Made by a program: the position numbers and the translations under genes. 64,000 nucleotides of DNA from Oscillospiraceae bacterium. Lineage in GTDB: Bacteria; Bacillota; Clostridia; Oscillospirales; Oscillospiraceae. Shown here one piece after another: positions 27,866-36,057 of this stretch (within the stretch, counting starts at the first letter, position 1; each line of letters begins with the position of its first letter). The notes below the pieces were generated by a model. That model saw nothing but the letters and a program-made list of their open reading frames with translations, was not told the origin of the DNA and made no database searches. Where the stretch lies: assembly GCA_022846075.1 (NCBI GenBank), contig AP025582.1:496001-560000 (forward strand), read 5' to 3'.

Positions 27866-28399
27866 TTACAGCGCCGTCCCCTTTTTGGGAAGATGAAGAT
27901 GGGCGATGTCGGCTCCCTCCAGTTCCAGCAGCTTGACCTTCCGGTCCAGGCCCCCGGCGTAGCCCGTCAGACTGCCGCTGCTCCCCACCACCCGGTGGCA
28001 GGGGATGAGGATGGAGATGGGATTGTGGCCCACCGCCCCGCCCACCGCCTGGGCGGACATGGCGGCAGTGCCCCGCCGTTTGGCAAGGAGGACGCCGATC
28101 TCTCCGTAAGTCATGACCGTTCCGCGGGGGATCTGCGCCAGCACGTCCCAGACCTCCCGGCGGAAGGGGGAGCCCTGGGGGGCGAGAGGGGGCATAAAGT
28201 CGGGAACAAGGCCCTGGAAATAGAGGTCGAGCCAGCGCTTTGCCTGCTGGAACACGGGGATCTCCCCCTCCTGGCGGCCCGGCTCCAGGGTGCTGCCGAA
28301 ATACTTTTGGCCCAGGAACCACAGCCCGGTCAGATGTTCGCCGTCCCCGGAGAGGAGCATCTCTCCCAGGGGAGAGGAGTAGGTAGTGGTATACTGCAT
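27866..28399 (-). CDS. ogt: Methylated-DNA--protein-cysteine methyltransferase
   Basis: A suicide repair enzyme that takes methyl groups from O6-methylguanine onto its own cysteine. The 177-residue protein has the N-terminal ribonuclease-like domain and the conserved C-terminal block: FRREVWDVLAQIPRGTVMTYGEIG, the acceptor cysteine in ILIPCHRVVGSSGSLTGYAGGL (about 137), and KVKLLELEG. ATG 28399 is chosen because AAGGA lies 8 nt upstream; the ATG at 28408 overlaps that site. It lies 39 nt downstream of nadR on the same strand, so the two may be co-transcribed. Confidence 0.94.
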   Translation of the reverse strand: MQYTTTYSSPLGEMLLSGDGEHLTGLWFLGQKYFGSTLEPGRQEGEIPVFQQAKRWLDLYFQGLVPDFMPPLAPQGSPFRREVWDVLAQIPRGTVMTYGEIGVLLAKRRGTAAMSAQAVGGAVGHNPISILIPCHRVVGSSGSLTGYAGGLDRKVKLLELEGADIAHLHLPKKGTAL

Positions 28400-28438
28400 C
28401 TGATCCATCCTTCTTTCTCTATGTAATGAGATCTGTTT

Positions 28439-28978
28439 TCAGCGGGCCTCCGGCCCCGTCCCTTCCTCCAGCAGGTACCCCAGCGCCCGGAGGGCCTGAG
28501 CCGCCCGGTCCAGGGCGGCCGGCTCGAAGGCGCGGATGGTGTGCAGGTGGATGCCGTCGGTCAGATCGGACAGGGGCCGGGCCTCACTGGCGGCTACCTG
28601 CTCCAAAAACTGGCCCACGTCATACCGGGAGCGCAGCCGCAGGGCCCCCGTGAGCTGGCCGTAGAGGGGGTGCTCCACGATGACGTCCACCACCTCACAG
28701 CCGGCGTCCACGATGGCGTAGAGCTCCGCCCCCATCCCCTCCGGGGGATGGACGCAGGCCAGGGTGCGGGCGGCACCGGGCGCCCGCTCCGTCAGGTAGC
28801 CCCGGGGGGTGGCCGAGATGGGATGTCCCCCCGCCCGGAGGAGGGCCACGTCTCCCACGATGATCTGACGGCTGACGCTCAGCTCCCTGGCCAGCGCCGC
28901 GGCGCTCACCGGCGTGTGGGTCCCGCCCAGCCGGGCCAAAATGGCCTCCCGGCGGGCCTGTCCATCCAACGCGTCCAA
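28439..28978 (-). CDS. nadR: NAD biosynthesis transcriptional repressor (NiaR/NadR type)
   Basis: A 179-residue regulator with an N-terminal winged HTH (REAILARLGGTHTPVSAAALARELSVSRQIIVGDVALLRAGG) and a C-terminal 3H domain. The conserved histidines of that domain appear in CVHPPEG, VEHPLYGQLTG and GIHLHTI. In Firmicutes this family represses niacin uptake and NAD synthesis genes when nicotinic acid is bound. The start is TTG at 28978, 8 nt after GGAGG. No known target gene is adjacent; nadE is about 4 kb downstream. The promoter lies about 210 nt upstream, leaving an unusually long leader. Confidence 0.9.
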   Translation of the reverse strand: MDALDGQARREAILARLGGTHTPVSAAALARELSVSRQIIVGDVALLRAGGHPISATPRGYLTERAPGAARTLACVHPPEGMGAELYAIVDAGCEVVDVIVEHPLYGQLTGALRLRSRYDVGQFLEQVAASEARPLSDLTDGIHLHTIRAFEPAALDRAAQALRALGYLLEEGTGPEAR

Positions 28979-29189
28979 TTTGTTCCCCTCCCTTGTCCGT
29001 TAATGGCAACCTGCGTGCGGCCGCGGCAAGTACAGCTATCATAACCACAGGTTCAAACCGAAAGGGGCCCGGGCTGCAGAAAGCCGCCGGCCGTTTCCCC
29101 TGTGGCGCGGCACCAATCGTAGGAAATTTCACATGCAATATCCCGGCCAAACCCTGGCGTGCCGGCGCGGCCGCACACCGTTTGCCGAT

Positions 29190-29218
29190 ATTATATCATA
29201 GGAAGACCACGGACGCAA
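29190..29218 (-). promoter_or_regulatory. nadR promoter with long leader
   Basis: On the minus strand TTGCGT (29213-29218), a 17-bp spacer and TATAAT (29190-29195). The transcript would begin near 29183, leaving about 205 nt before the nadR start. This explains most of the 28979-29324 gap, in which I see no convincing gene. Confidence 0.6.
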
Positions 29219-29251
29219 AGGCAAAGGTGTAGGAAAGAGGCGGAAAACAGC

Positions 29252-29280
29252 TTGATTTTCCCTTTATTTGGTGTTAAAAT
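29252..29280 (+). promoter_or_regulatory. Promoter of the regulator-dipeptidase operon
   Basis: TTGATT (29252-29257), a 17-bp spacer and TAAAAT (29275-29280), about 40 nt before the GTG start. Confidence 0.7.
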
Positions 29281-29324
29281 AAACTCACTTATCTGCCAGA
29301 AAAAAGAAAGGTGGGGCAACACCT

Positions 29325-29969
29325 GTGACAAAAGAGGAGGCCTTCGAATTTTTGGACCGGACCGCCCGGGGGATCGCCGAAACCTTCGGCGCCTCCTGCG
29401 AGACGCTGGTGCAGGATATGGGAAATCCCAATCACCCCATTTTGTCCATCTACAACGGCCAGGTCTCCGGTCGGGAGGTGGGCTCCACTTTGGACATTCT
29501 GGGCTCTGACAAGAGCCTGGATGCCACCCAGCTTACCACAGATTATGTCAACTTATTTGCCACCACCCCCTCGGGGCAGCAGATCAAATCCTCTACCTTC
29601 CATCTCATGGGGGAGGGCTTCAATCTGGCCCTGGGGATCGACTTCGACTTTACCTCCCTGGCCTATGCCAACCGGACCCTGGTGGGCCTCATGAGTGCCG
29701 ACGCGGACCTGCAAAGCGCCCTGTGGACCGGCGGGGAGGGCCAGCTGAGCCAGATTTTCGAGGAGTGCCTGGCCTCCCTGGGCAAGCCCATCGACGAGCT
29801 GAACAAGCGGGAGCGGATGAAGCTGGTGGCCTTGATGGACCAGAAAAACGCCTTTTCCTTCCGCAAGTCGGTGCCCTTCGTGGCCTCCCGGCTCAAGGTG
29901 TCCCGCTACACCGTATACAAATATTTAGGGGAGCTGGCCGAGGAGAAGGCCACCGCCCGGAAAGAGTGA
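29325..29969 (+). CDS. YheO/DauR-type transcriptional regulator (PAS + HTH)
   Basis: A 214-residue regulator with an N-terminal YheO-like PAS domain (LVQDMGNPNHPILSIYNGQVSGREVGS, FHLMGEGFNLALGIDFDF) and a C-terminal HTH (ERMKLVALMDQKNAFSFRKSVPFVASRLKVSRYTVYKYLGEL). The best-known relative, DauR, represses D-arginine catabolism genes. The start is a GTG with AAAGGTGG about 10 nt upstream. A dipeptidase gene begins 4 nt after its stop, so they are co-transcribed and the regulator may sense an amino-acid-like ligand; that last point is inference. Confidence 0.85.
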   Translation: MTKEEAFEFLDRTARGIAETFGASCETLVQDMGNPNHPILSIYNGQVSGREVGSTLDILGSDKSLDATQLTTDYVNLFATTPSGQQIKSSTFHLMGEGFNLALGIDFDFTSLAYANRTLVGLMSADADLQSALWTGGEGQLSQIFEECLASLGKPIDELNKRERMKLVALMDQKNAFSFRKSVPFVASRLKVSRYTVYKYLGELAEEKATARKE

Positions 29970-29973
29970 CAGG

Positions 29974-31386
29974 ATGTACAAGGAGCAGATCAGCGCCTAT
30001 TTTGACGATCCCGCCCGCCGGGCCGAGCTGGTGGCCGCCGTGTCCCGGCTGGTGGGGGTGAAGAGCGTGCGGGAAGCGCCCGCCCCCGGCGCCCCCTTCG
30101 GCCCCGGCCCCCGGGCCGCTTTGGACGAGGCCTTGAAGCTCTGCTCGGAGCTGGGCTTCGCCACCCGGGACTACGACCACTATGTGGGCCTGGCCGACCT
30201 GAACGACAAGCCCACCCAGCTCCACATCCTGGGCCACCTGGACGTGGTGGGGGAGGGCACCGGCTGGGACACCGACCCTTACACCTGCGTGGAGAAGGAC
30301 GGGATGCTCTACGGCCGGGGGGTCAGTGACGACAAGGGCCCCGTGTGCGCCGCCCTGCTGGCCATGAAGGCTGTGCGGGACCTGGGCCTGCCCGTCAGCA
30401 AGAACGTCCGGCTCATCCTGGGCACCGACGAGGAGTCGGGCTCGGAGGACATCGCCTATTACTACGCCCGGGAGCCTTACGCCCCCCAGGCATTCACCCC
30501 TGACGCCGACTTCCCGGTGATCAACATCGAGAAGGGGCACTACCACCCCGACTTCGGCGCCTCCTGGGCCGCCGCTTCCGCCCTTCCCCGGGTGGCGGCC
30601 CTCACCGGCGGCTTCCGCCACAACGTGGTGCCTCCGGAGGCCCAGGCGGAGATCCTGGGGCTGAAGGCCGCCGACGTGGCCCCCCTGTGTCCCGGACTGG
30701 AGGAGGCCACCGGGGCCCGCTTCACCTGCACCGACGCCGGCCAGGGCGTGACCGTCCACTGCGCCGGCCGCAACGCCCACGCCGCCAGCCCCGACGACGG
30801 CATCAACGCCATCGCCGCCCTGCTGGAGCTGCTCTCCCGGCTGCCCCTGGCCGACTGTCCCTCCACCCGGGCCCTCCTGGGGATGCACGCCCTGTTCCCC
30901 TTCGGGGATAACCGGGGCAGGGCCCTGGGCATTGCCCAGTCCGACGCCGAGAGCGGGGAACTGACCCTCAACCTGGCCCTCATGACCCTGACGGAGACCG
31001 GCTTTACCGCCAAGTTTGATGCCCGGTTCCCCGTGTGCGCCACCGAGGAGACCTGCAAAAAGGCCTGCGAGGCCAGCCTGGCCAAATACGGCATCTCCGT
31101 CACCGGCGACGGGGAGATGACCGCCGTCCACATGGTCCCGGCGGACTCCCCCCTGGTCAAAACCCTTCTGAGCTGCTATGAGACTTACACCGGCGTGAAG
31201 GACGCCAAGCCCATCGCCATCGGCGGCGGCACCTACGTCCACGATATCCCCGGCGGCGTGGCTTTCGGCTGCGACTTCCCCGGCTTCGACCCCAAAATGC
31301 ATTCAGCCAACGAACAGGCCAGTGTGGAGAATCTGCTGCTCTCCGCCAAGATCTTCGCCCTGGCCATCGCTGAGCTGTGCAGATAA
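29974..31386 (+). CDS. Sapep/PepV-type Mn2+-dependent dipeptidase
   Basis: An M20-family metallopeptidase of 470 residues that hydrolyses dipeptides in the cytoplasm. Metal ligands and catalytic residues fall in the expected order: LHILGHLDVVGEG (His about 91), GRGVSDDKGPVCAALLAMKA (Asp), GTDEESGSED (catalytic Glu and ligand Glu), TPDADFPVINIEKG, and the late ligand region IAIGGGTYVHDIPGGVAFG. The insertion between the catalytic halves is the lid domain. It follows the YheO-type regulator by 4 nt and precedes a lipoprotein gene by 29 nt. Confidence 0.93.
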   Translation: MYKEQISAYFDDPARRAELVAAVSRLVGVKSVREAPAPGAPFGPGPRAALDEALKLCSELGFATRDYDHYVGLADLNDKPTQLHILGHLDVVGEGTGWDTDPYTCVEKDGMLYGRGVSDDKGPVCAALLAMKAVRDLGLPVSKNVRLILGTDEESGSEDIAYYYAREPYAPQAFTPDADFPVINIEKGHYHPDFGASWAAASALPRVAALTGGFRHNVVPPEAQAEILGLKAADVAPLCPGLEEATGARFTCTDAGQGVTVHCAGRNAHAASPDDGINAIAALLELLSRLPLADCPSTRALLGMHALFPFGDNRGRALGIAQSDAESGELTLNLALMTLTETGFTAKFDARFPVCATEETCKKACEASLAKYGISVTGDGEMTAVHMVPADSPLVKTLLSCYETYTGVKDAKPIAIGGGTYVHDIPGGVAFGCDFPGFDPKMHSANEQASVENLLLSAKIFALAIAELCR

Positions 31387-31415
31387 AGCTAGAATGAGAT
31401 TAAGGAGAAAAGAGA

Positions 31416-32117
31416 ATGAAGAAACTGACCAAGCGCTTGAGCGCCCTTGCCCTGGCCATCGGCCTGGGACTGTCCCTGACCGCCTGCGGTGGCGGCGGCC
31501 TGAGCAAATTTGACGCCGTGGCCTACATGGACGGCCTCCTGAAGGAGACCTACCTGGGTGAGTTCGACAAGAACTATATGGAGCTGGTGGGCATCGACGA
31601 GACCGAGGCTCAGGAGACCTACGAGACCAGCCTGGAGGCCGAGACCGAGTTCTTCCTGTACTTCTACGACATTGAGTACCCCACCGACGAGATGCGCCAG
31701 GAGATCAAGGACATGTACGCCGAGATCTACAAGCACGCCAAGTTTGAGGTGGTCTCCGCCGCCGAGCAGGACGACGGCTCCTTCTCCGTGAAGATCAACG
31801 TGGAGCCCATCAACATCGTCCAGCTGGTGGAGGCGGATTGGGAAGAGGTCATGGACCCCTTCTACGAGAAGTACACCATGGACGTGCAGAACAGCATGAC
31901 CGACGAGGAATACCAGGCCATGGACGAGGAGTGGGCCCGGATGATCGTGGACCTCTACCTGGAGAAGCTGCCCGAGACCAGCAACCTGGAGAGCCAGTCC
32001 ACCACCGTGCAGCTGGAGAAGGACACCGACGGGTATTACATCATCACGGAGGACGACTTCAACCGCCTGGACGGCATGATCATCGACTATTCCTCCGCTC
32101 CCAGCTCTGAGGCCTGA
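31416..32117 (+). CDS. Hypothetical lipoprotein
   Basis: A 233-residue exported lipoprotein: the signal LALAIGLGLSLTAC ends in a clear lipobox, followed by a GGGG linker. The mature part is acidic and helical (AQETYETSLEAETEFFLYFYDIEYPTDEMRQEIKDMYAEIYKHA), then a beta-rich part. Related proteins of unknown role are common in clostridia (DUF4878/DUF5105-like), but I cannot assign one with confidence. AAGGAG precedes the ATG. It is 29 nt after the dipeptidase and is followed by a strong terminator, so it closes that operon. Confidence 0.75.
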   Translation: MKKLTKRLSALALAIGLGLSLTACGGGGLSKFDAVAYMDGLLKETYLGEFDKNYMELVGIDETEAQETYETSLEAETEFFLYFYDIEYPTDEMRQEIKDMYAEIYKHAKFEVVSAAEQDDGSFSVKINVEPINIVQLVEADWEEVMDPFYEKYTMDVQNSMTDEEYQAMDEEWARMIVDLYLEKLPETSNLESQSTTVQLEKDTDGYYIITEDDFNRLDGMIIDYSSAPSSEA

Positions 32118-32125
32118 GACATAAT

Positions 32126-32166
32126 CAAAAGAGCGCCCGCATCGTCACGATGCGGGCGCTCTTTTG
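32126..32166. terminator. Bidirectional terminator
   Basis: A 19-bp stem with a TCA loop centred at 32145, A-rich left end and T-rich right end. It separates the lipoprotein gene from the convergent SSB-like gene. Confidence 0.9.
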
Positions 32167-32176
32167 ATCAGCGGGC

Positions 32177-32788
32177 TCAAACCTCCGCCGGCTCCAGGGA
32201 CATGACGGAGACCTCGTAGGCGGTGCGCTCCGTCTCCCGGCCCTCCTCCAGCTTGTGGTACTTCCGGCTCTGCAGGCGGCCGGTCATATGGACGGCGTCC
32301 CCCACCTCCAGCTGCCCGCAGGAGCGGGCCAGGGAGCCCCAGACGATGCAGGGCAGGTAGTCTGCCCGGCCGTACCGGCGGTTGACGGCCAGGAGCAGGT
32401 CGCAGATCTCCCGCCCCAGGGGGGTGCGGCGGACCACCGGCTCCTTGCACAGCACCCCCGTCAGCTCCAGCTGGTTGGCGTGCTCCCCCTGGGCGGGGGC
32501 CAGGGTGCGGGCGAAGAAGGTGATGACCAGGCGGCTTCCCACGCCGCTGCGGTTATTGAACGAGCGGACCTCCCCCGTCACCTGGTATTCCCCTCCCGGC
32601 TCCACCGGGCAGGCGGAGAGCATGTCCTCCGAGACCACCACGTTGAGGGTGTCCATGGCGCCGCTGAGCCGGGCCACCTCCAGAGGAAAGGTGAGATAGG
32701 TCATGCCGTGATTGGTGTGGGAAAAACGGGGCTGGCCGCCCGCCCGCCCCCGCAGGGCGGCTTGGTTCCTGTTCCAGCTGGTCTCCAT
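32177..32788 (-). CDS. Single-stranded DNA-binding protein homologue with two OB-like halves
   Basis: A 203-residue protein. The C-terminal half is a recognisable SSB OB-fold: LTGVLCKEPVVRRTPLGREICDLLLAVNRRYGRADYLPCIVWG, then GDAVHMTGRLQSRKYHK. The N-terminal half (GMTYLTFPLEVARLSGAMDTLNVVVSEDML...GGEYQVTGEVRSFNNRSG) looks like a second, diverged OB-fold. The acidic DDDIPF-type tail used by housekeeping SSB to recruit repair proteins is missing. It is probably an accessory ssDNA or nucleic-acid binder and not the replicative SSB. AGGAG lies 10 nt before ATG 32788. Confidence 0.82.
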   Translation of the reverse strand: METSWNRNQAALRGRAGGQPRFSHTNHGMTYLTFPLEVARLSGAMDTLNVVVSEDMLSACPVEPGGEYQVTGEVRSFNNRSGVGSRLVITFFARTLAPAQGEHANQLELTGVLCKEPVVRRTPLGREICDLLLAVNRRYGRADYLPCIVWGSLARSCGQLEVGDAVHMTGRLQSRKYHKLEEGRETERTAYEVSVMSLEPAEV

Positions 32789-32901
32789 TTGTGTCACGCT
32801 CCTGTCCGTATTGTCAGGATACTATATGAGACGAGCCCTGGAAGTATGACAGGGAGGCGGGCGGAGAAACGGGCCGCCCAGTCTCCTGGACGGGATATGA
32901 A

Positions 32902-32932
32902 AACGGGCCGCCCAGAAAATGGACGGCCCGTT
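32902..32932 (-). terminator. Terminator of the MBL nuclease gene
   Basis: An ACGGGCCG/CGGCCCGT stem with a mismatch, followed on the minus strand by TTTTC. The motif CGGGCCGCCCAG appears twice nearby (about 32865 and 32904). Confidence 0.55.
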
Positions 32933-32947
32933 GGCGCTGCGTATATT

Positions 32948-34549
32948 TTACCGGTCCCACTTCTTGATGAGGGCCCGGATCTGGTCGGCGAACCGTCCCA
33001 GGTCCTTGTTGGCGCCCCCTTTGTTGTGGCGGATGACGGTGAGAAGCTGCTGTCCCGCCTCCTCCAGCCTCCGGTAGGCCGGGGAACCGGCGGGGGAGGT
33101 GGGCAGGGACTCCTTGACGGCGGGGGGGATGCCCGGGGCCAGCATGCGGCCCGCCAGCAGGTCGTAGACCTCTTCATAATCGGGGGCGTGGGCGGCAAAG
33201 CCCCGCTCCTTCAGAAGGTCGGCATAAATCACGGTCACATCCTGGTCCCCGTGGACCACGAAGATCTGCTGGGGCTTGGGGGCGTCGAAATGGCTGATCC
33301 AGTCCAGCAGGCCGTTCTGGTCGGCGTGGGAGGACAGGCCCTCCACCCGGGTGATCTTGGCCCGGACCACGATCTCCTCGCCGAAGAGCTTGACCCGCTC
33401 GGCCCCCTCCAGCAGGCGGCGGCCCAGGCTGCCTTCGGCCTGATAGCCCACGAAGACCACGGTGCTCTCCTCCCGCCAGAGGTTGTGCTTCAGATGGTGG
33501 CGGATCCGGCCGGCGTCGCACATGCCGGAGGCGGACAGGATGACCCGGCTCCTGCCGTCGGCGTTCAGGGCCTTGGACTCCTCCACCGTCTCGGTGAGGG
33601 TCAGGTTGGGAAACTGGAAGAGGTTGCCCCGCTTGATGGCGGCGATGGCGTCCTCGTCCAGGTAGCCCGTCAGGTCCCCGGAGAAGATCTCCGTGGCCTC
33701 CTTGGCCAGGGGGGAGTCCACCACCACCTCAAAATTGGGATTGCTCTTGACCAGGCCCTCCTCCTTGATCTCCCGGATGAAGTAGAGAAGCTCCTGGGTG
33801 CGGCCTACGGCGAAGGAGGGGATGACCACGTTGCCGCCCTTGGCCATGGTGTCGTCGATGATGGCGGCCAGCTCTTCCTTATAGGAGCCCACCTTGCCGT
33901 GGAGGCGGTCGCCGTAGGTGCTCTCGGTCACCACGTAGTCGGCGCCGCCCTGGATGGGCTGGGGGTCCCGGATGATGGGCTGGTCCAGGTTGCCCAGGTC
34001 CCCGGAAAATACGATCTTCTTGGTGACCCCGGCCTCGGTGAGCCAGAGCTGGGCCTCCGCCGAGCCCAGCAGGTGCCCGGCGTCCACAAACTCCAGCTCC
34101 ACGTCGTCCTGGAGCTTGATCCGCTGGCCGTACTCCACGGGGACCAGGTGCTTCAGGGTCTCCTGGGCGTCGGCGATGGTGTAGAGGGGCTCCACCAGCT
34201 CCTTGCCCGCCCGCTTGCCCTTCTGGTTCTCCCACTGGGCGTCGCTCTCCTGGATGTGGGCGGAGTCCAGCAGCATGATGCCCAGCAGTTTTGCGGTGAG
34301 GCGGGTGCAGTAGATGTCCCCGTCAAAGCCCTGCTTGACCAGCAGGGGCAGCCGCCCCGAGTGGTCGATGTGGGCGTGGGTGACGATGACCGCCTCCACC
34401 ATGCCGGGGGCGAAATCCAGGACGCTGTTGTCCTTCTCGTCCCGGCCCTGCTGGAGCCCGCAGTCGATGAGGTATTTGCGGCCGTTGCATTCCACGCAGT
34501 GGCAGCTCCCCGTGACAGCACGGGCGGCGCCGAAGAAAGTAAGTTTCAT
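32948..34549 (-). CDS. MBL-fold/beta-CASP RNA-processing hydrolase
   Basis: A 533-residue protein of the metallo-beta-lactamase, beta-CASP and RMMBL architecture found in RNases J/CPSF-like enzymes. It shows the zinc motif VTHAHIDHSGRLPLL (about 57-71), further ligands in VDAGHLLGSA and VFSGDLG, the beta-CASP motifs SFAVGRTQELLYFI and ILSASGMCDAGRI, and the late LSSHADQNGLLDWI. About 80 C-terminal residues are extra. It is expected to cleave RNA, but its target is unknown. Its start overlaps the stop of the CNNM/CorC gene by 4 nt. Confidence 0.9.
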   Translation of the reverse strand: MKLTFFGAARAVTGSCHCVECNGRKYLIDCGLQQGRDEKDNSVLDFAPGMVEAVIVTHAHIDHSGRLPLLVKQGFDGDIYCTRLTAKLLGIMLLDSAHIQESDAQWENQKGKRAGKELVEPLYTIADAQETLKHLVPVEYGQRIKLQDDVELEFVDAGHLLGSAEAQLWLTEAGVTKKIVFSGDLGNLDQPIIRDPQPIQGGADYVVTESTYGDRLHGKVGSYKEELAAIIDDTMAKGGNVVIPSFAVGRTQELLYFIREIKEEGLVKSNPNFEVVVDSPLAKEATEIFSGDLTGYLDEDAIAAIKRGNLFQFPNLTLTETVEESKALNADGRSRVILSASGMCDAGRIRHHLKHNLWREESTVVFVGYQAEGSLGRRLLEGAERVKLFGEEIVVRAKITRVEGLSSHADQNGLLDWISHFDAPKPQQIFVVHGDQDVTVIYADLLKERGFAAHAPDYEEVYDLLAGRMLAPGIPPAVKESLPTSPAGSPAYRRLEEAGQQLLTVIRHNKGGANKDLGRFADQIRALIKKWDR

Positions 34550-35853
34550 GACCCTGCCTCCTTATTCGATTTTCCCGTATGTTCTTCCGCCGGCTGGAGC
34601 TTGGAGACCTTGGCCCACTCCACCCGCCGGTCGGCCAGTTCCTCTACCTCGATGCGCAGGCCGTCGGCCTCCACCACCGGGTGGCTGCCGTCGGCGGGGA
34701 TCACGTCCAGCCGGGCAAAGACCAGACCGCCCAGGGTCTCGGCCTCCTCCTCTTCGGGGAATTCCACGTCCAGGGCCTCGGCCAGCTCCTCCAGCTCGGC
34801 GGAGCCCGCCACCCGCCAGAGGTTTTCCCCCAGGGGCACGATCTCCTGGTCCTCCTGGGGATCGAACTCGTCGTAGATGTTGCCCACCAGCTCTTCCAGC
34901 AGGTCCTCCATGGTGATGATGCCGCTGGTGCCGCCGTATTCGTCCACCACCACGGCAAAGTGGATCTTTCGGCTCTGCATATCCCGGAACAGCACGTCGG
35001 TGCGCACCGTCTCGGGGACGAAATAGGCCTTCCGAAGCAGCTGCCGCAGGGGCTTGGGCTGCTCCGAGCGGGCGTTGAGGAGATAGTCCCGGGTATTGAG
35101 GGTGCCGATGATGTCGTCCTGGTCCTCCTCGTAGACGGGGAACCGGGACAGGCCCGAGGAGCGGATGGCCTCCATGATCTCCTCGTCGGTGTCGTCCACC
35201 CAGATCATCACCACGTCGGTGCGGTGGATCATCACGTCGCCGGCCGCGGAGTTGTTGAACTCAAAAACGTTCTCGATGAGCTCCTTCTCCTCCTTCTCGA
35301 TGGCCCCCTTCTCCTCCCCCATGTCCACCATGAGGCGGATGTCCTCCTCCGAGACCCCCTCCGCCTCCGCGTGGGGGTCGATCCGAAAGAGCCGCAGGAG
35401 GGCTCCGGTGAGGCCGGAGATGAGCCAGGAGACGGGCCGCAGCAGGACGGAGAGAAAAACCAGAGGGGCCCGCAGGGCCCGGCCGGTCTTTTCCGGGGCG
35501 TGGATGGCCACCCTGCGGGGGAGGTAGCTCACCAGCACCAGATGGACCAGACCCAGCAGGGCCAGCACCAAACCGGCGTCCAGTGCCGGATGTCTCCGGG
35601 CCCAGTCAAAGGGGAAGGAGAACCAGCGCACGCAGGTGACCGCGGCGGCAAAGGACTCCGCCGTCAGCAGGATGCGGCAGGCGGCCAGGGCGTGGGCGGG
35701 GGAGCGGGCCAGGACGGCCAGGGGGTCCCCCTCCTCCCGGATGAGGGGGTCGTTGGCCAGCTCCTTGAGGGCGGCCTCCCCGGCGGCGCCCAGGGCGCCC
35801 AGGGACAGCAGCACCAGCTCGATCAATAATCGGGGCAGTGTGGGGTCTCCCAC
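34546..35853 (-). CDS. Hemolysin-family CNNM/CorC transporter-like protein
   Basis: A 435-residue membrane protein. An N-terminal DUF21-like membrane region with three or four segments (about 1-150) is followed by paired CBS domains (VMIHRTDVVMIWVDD..., MQSRKIHFAVVVDEYGGTSGIITMEDLLEELVGNIYDEFD) and a C-terminal CorC/HlyC domain (WRVAGSAELEELAEAL). Proteins of this type are linked to Mg2+ or Co2+ export. The start is GTG with AAAGGAGG 8 nt upstream. It overlaps the MBL nuclease gene by 4 nt. Confidence 0.9.
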   Translation of the reverse strand: MGDPTLPRLLIELVLLSLGALGAAGEAALKELANDPLIREEGDPLAVLARSPAHALAACRILLTAESFAAAVTCVRWFSFPFDWARRHPALDAGLVLALLGLVHLVLVSYLPRRVAIHAPEKTGRALRAPLVFLSVLLRPVSWLISGLTGALLRLFRIDPHAEAEGVSEEDIRLMVDMGEEKGAIEKEEKELIENVFEFNNSAAGDVMIHRTDVVMIWVDDTDEEIMEAIRSSGLSRFPVYEEDQDDIIGTLNTRDYLLNARSEQPKPLRQLLRKAYFVPETVRTDVLFRDMQSRKIHFAVVVDEYGGTSGIITMEDLLEELVGNIYDEFDPQEDQEIVPLGENLWRVAGSAELEELAEALDVEFPEEEEAETLGGLVFARLDVIPADGSHPVVEADGLRIEVEELADRRVEWAKVSKLQPAEEHTGKSNKEAGS

Positions 35854-35991
35854 AGAGAATTCCTCCTTTGAGTGTCAAATGGTTACAGCCAGTATAGCAC
35901 AGCGCGGGAAAAAATGCACGAGAAAACGGAAAAAGGGGGCCATTGACCCGTTGTCTGCCCGGAGTCCAAAGGACAAGCAGTCCCACATATC

Positions 35992-36020
35992 ATGACAGTG
36001 GAGGGAAACTGTGCTATAAT
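35992..36020 (+). promoter_or_regulatory. Promoter of the CLC-amidohydrolase operon
   Basis: ATGACA (35992-35997), a 17-bp spacer and TATAAT (36015-36020). The leader of about 30 nt leaves no room for a fluoride riboswitch downstream of this promoter. Confidence 0.75.
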
Positions 36021-36057
36021 ATGGTTGATTTCGACGTTTATGGAGCGGGTGTGTGGT

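Noticed and set aside
28695-29150. A 151-residue minus-strand frame overlapping nadR
   Set aside because: It overlaps nadR in another frame, has no good ribosome site and no recognisable domain; the region is better explained as the nadR leader.
35880-36057. Fluoride riboswitch before the CLC gene
   Set aside because: I looked for the crcB-type motif because the CLC resembles the fluoride clade, but the leader after the promoter is only about 30 nt and no such pattern is visible.
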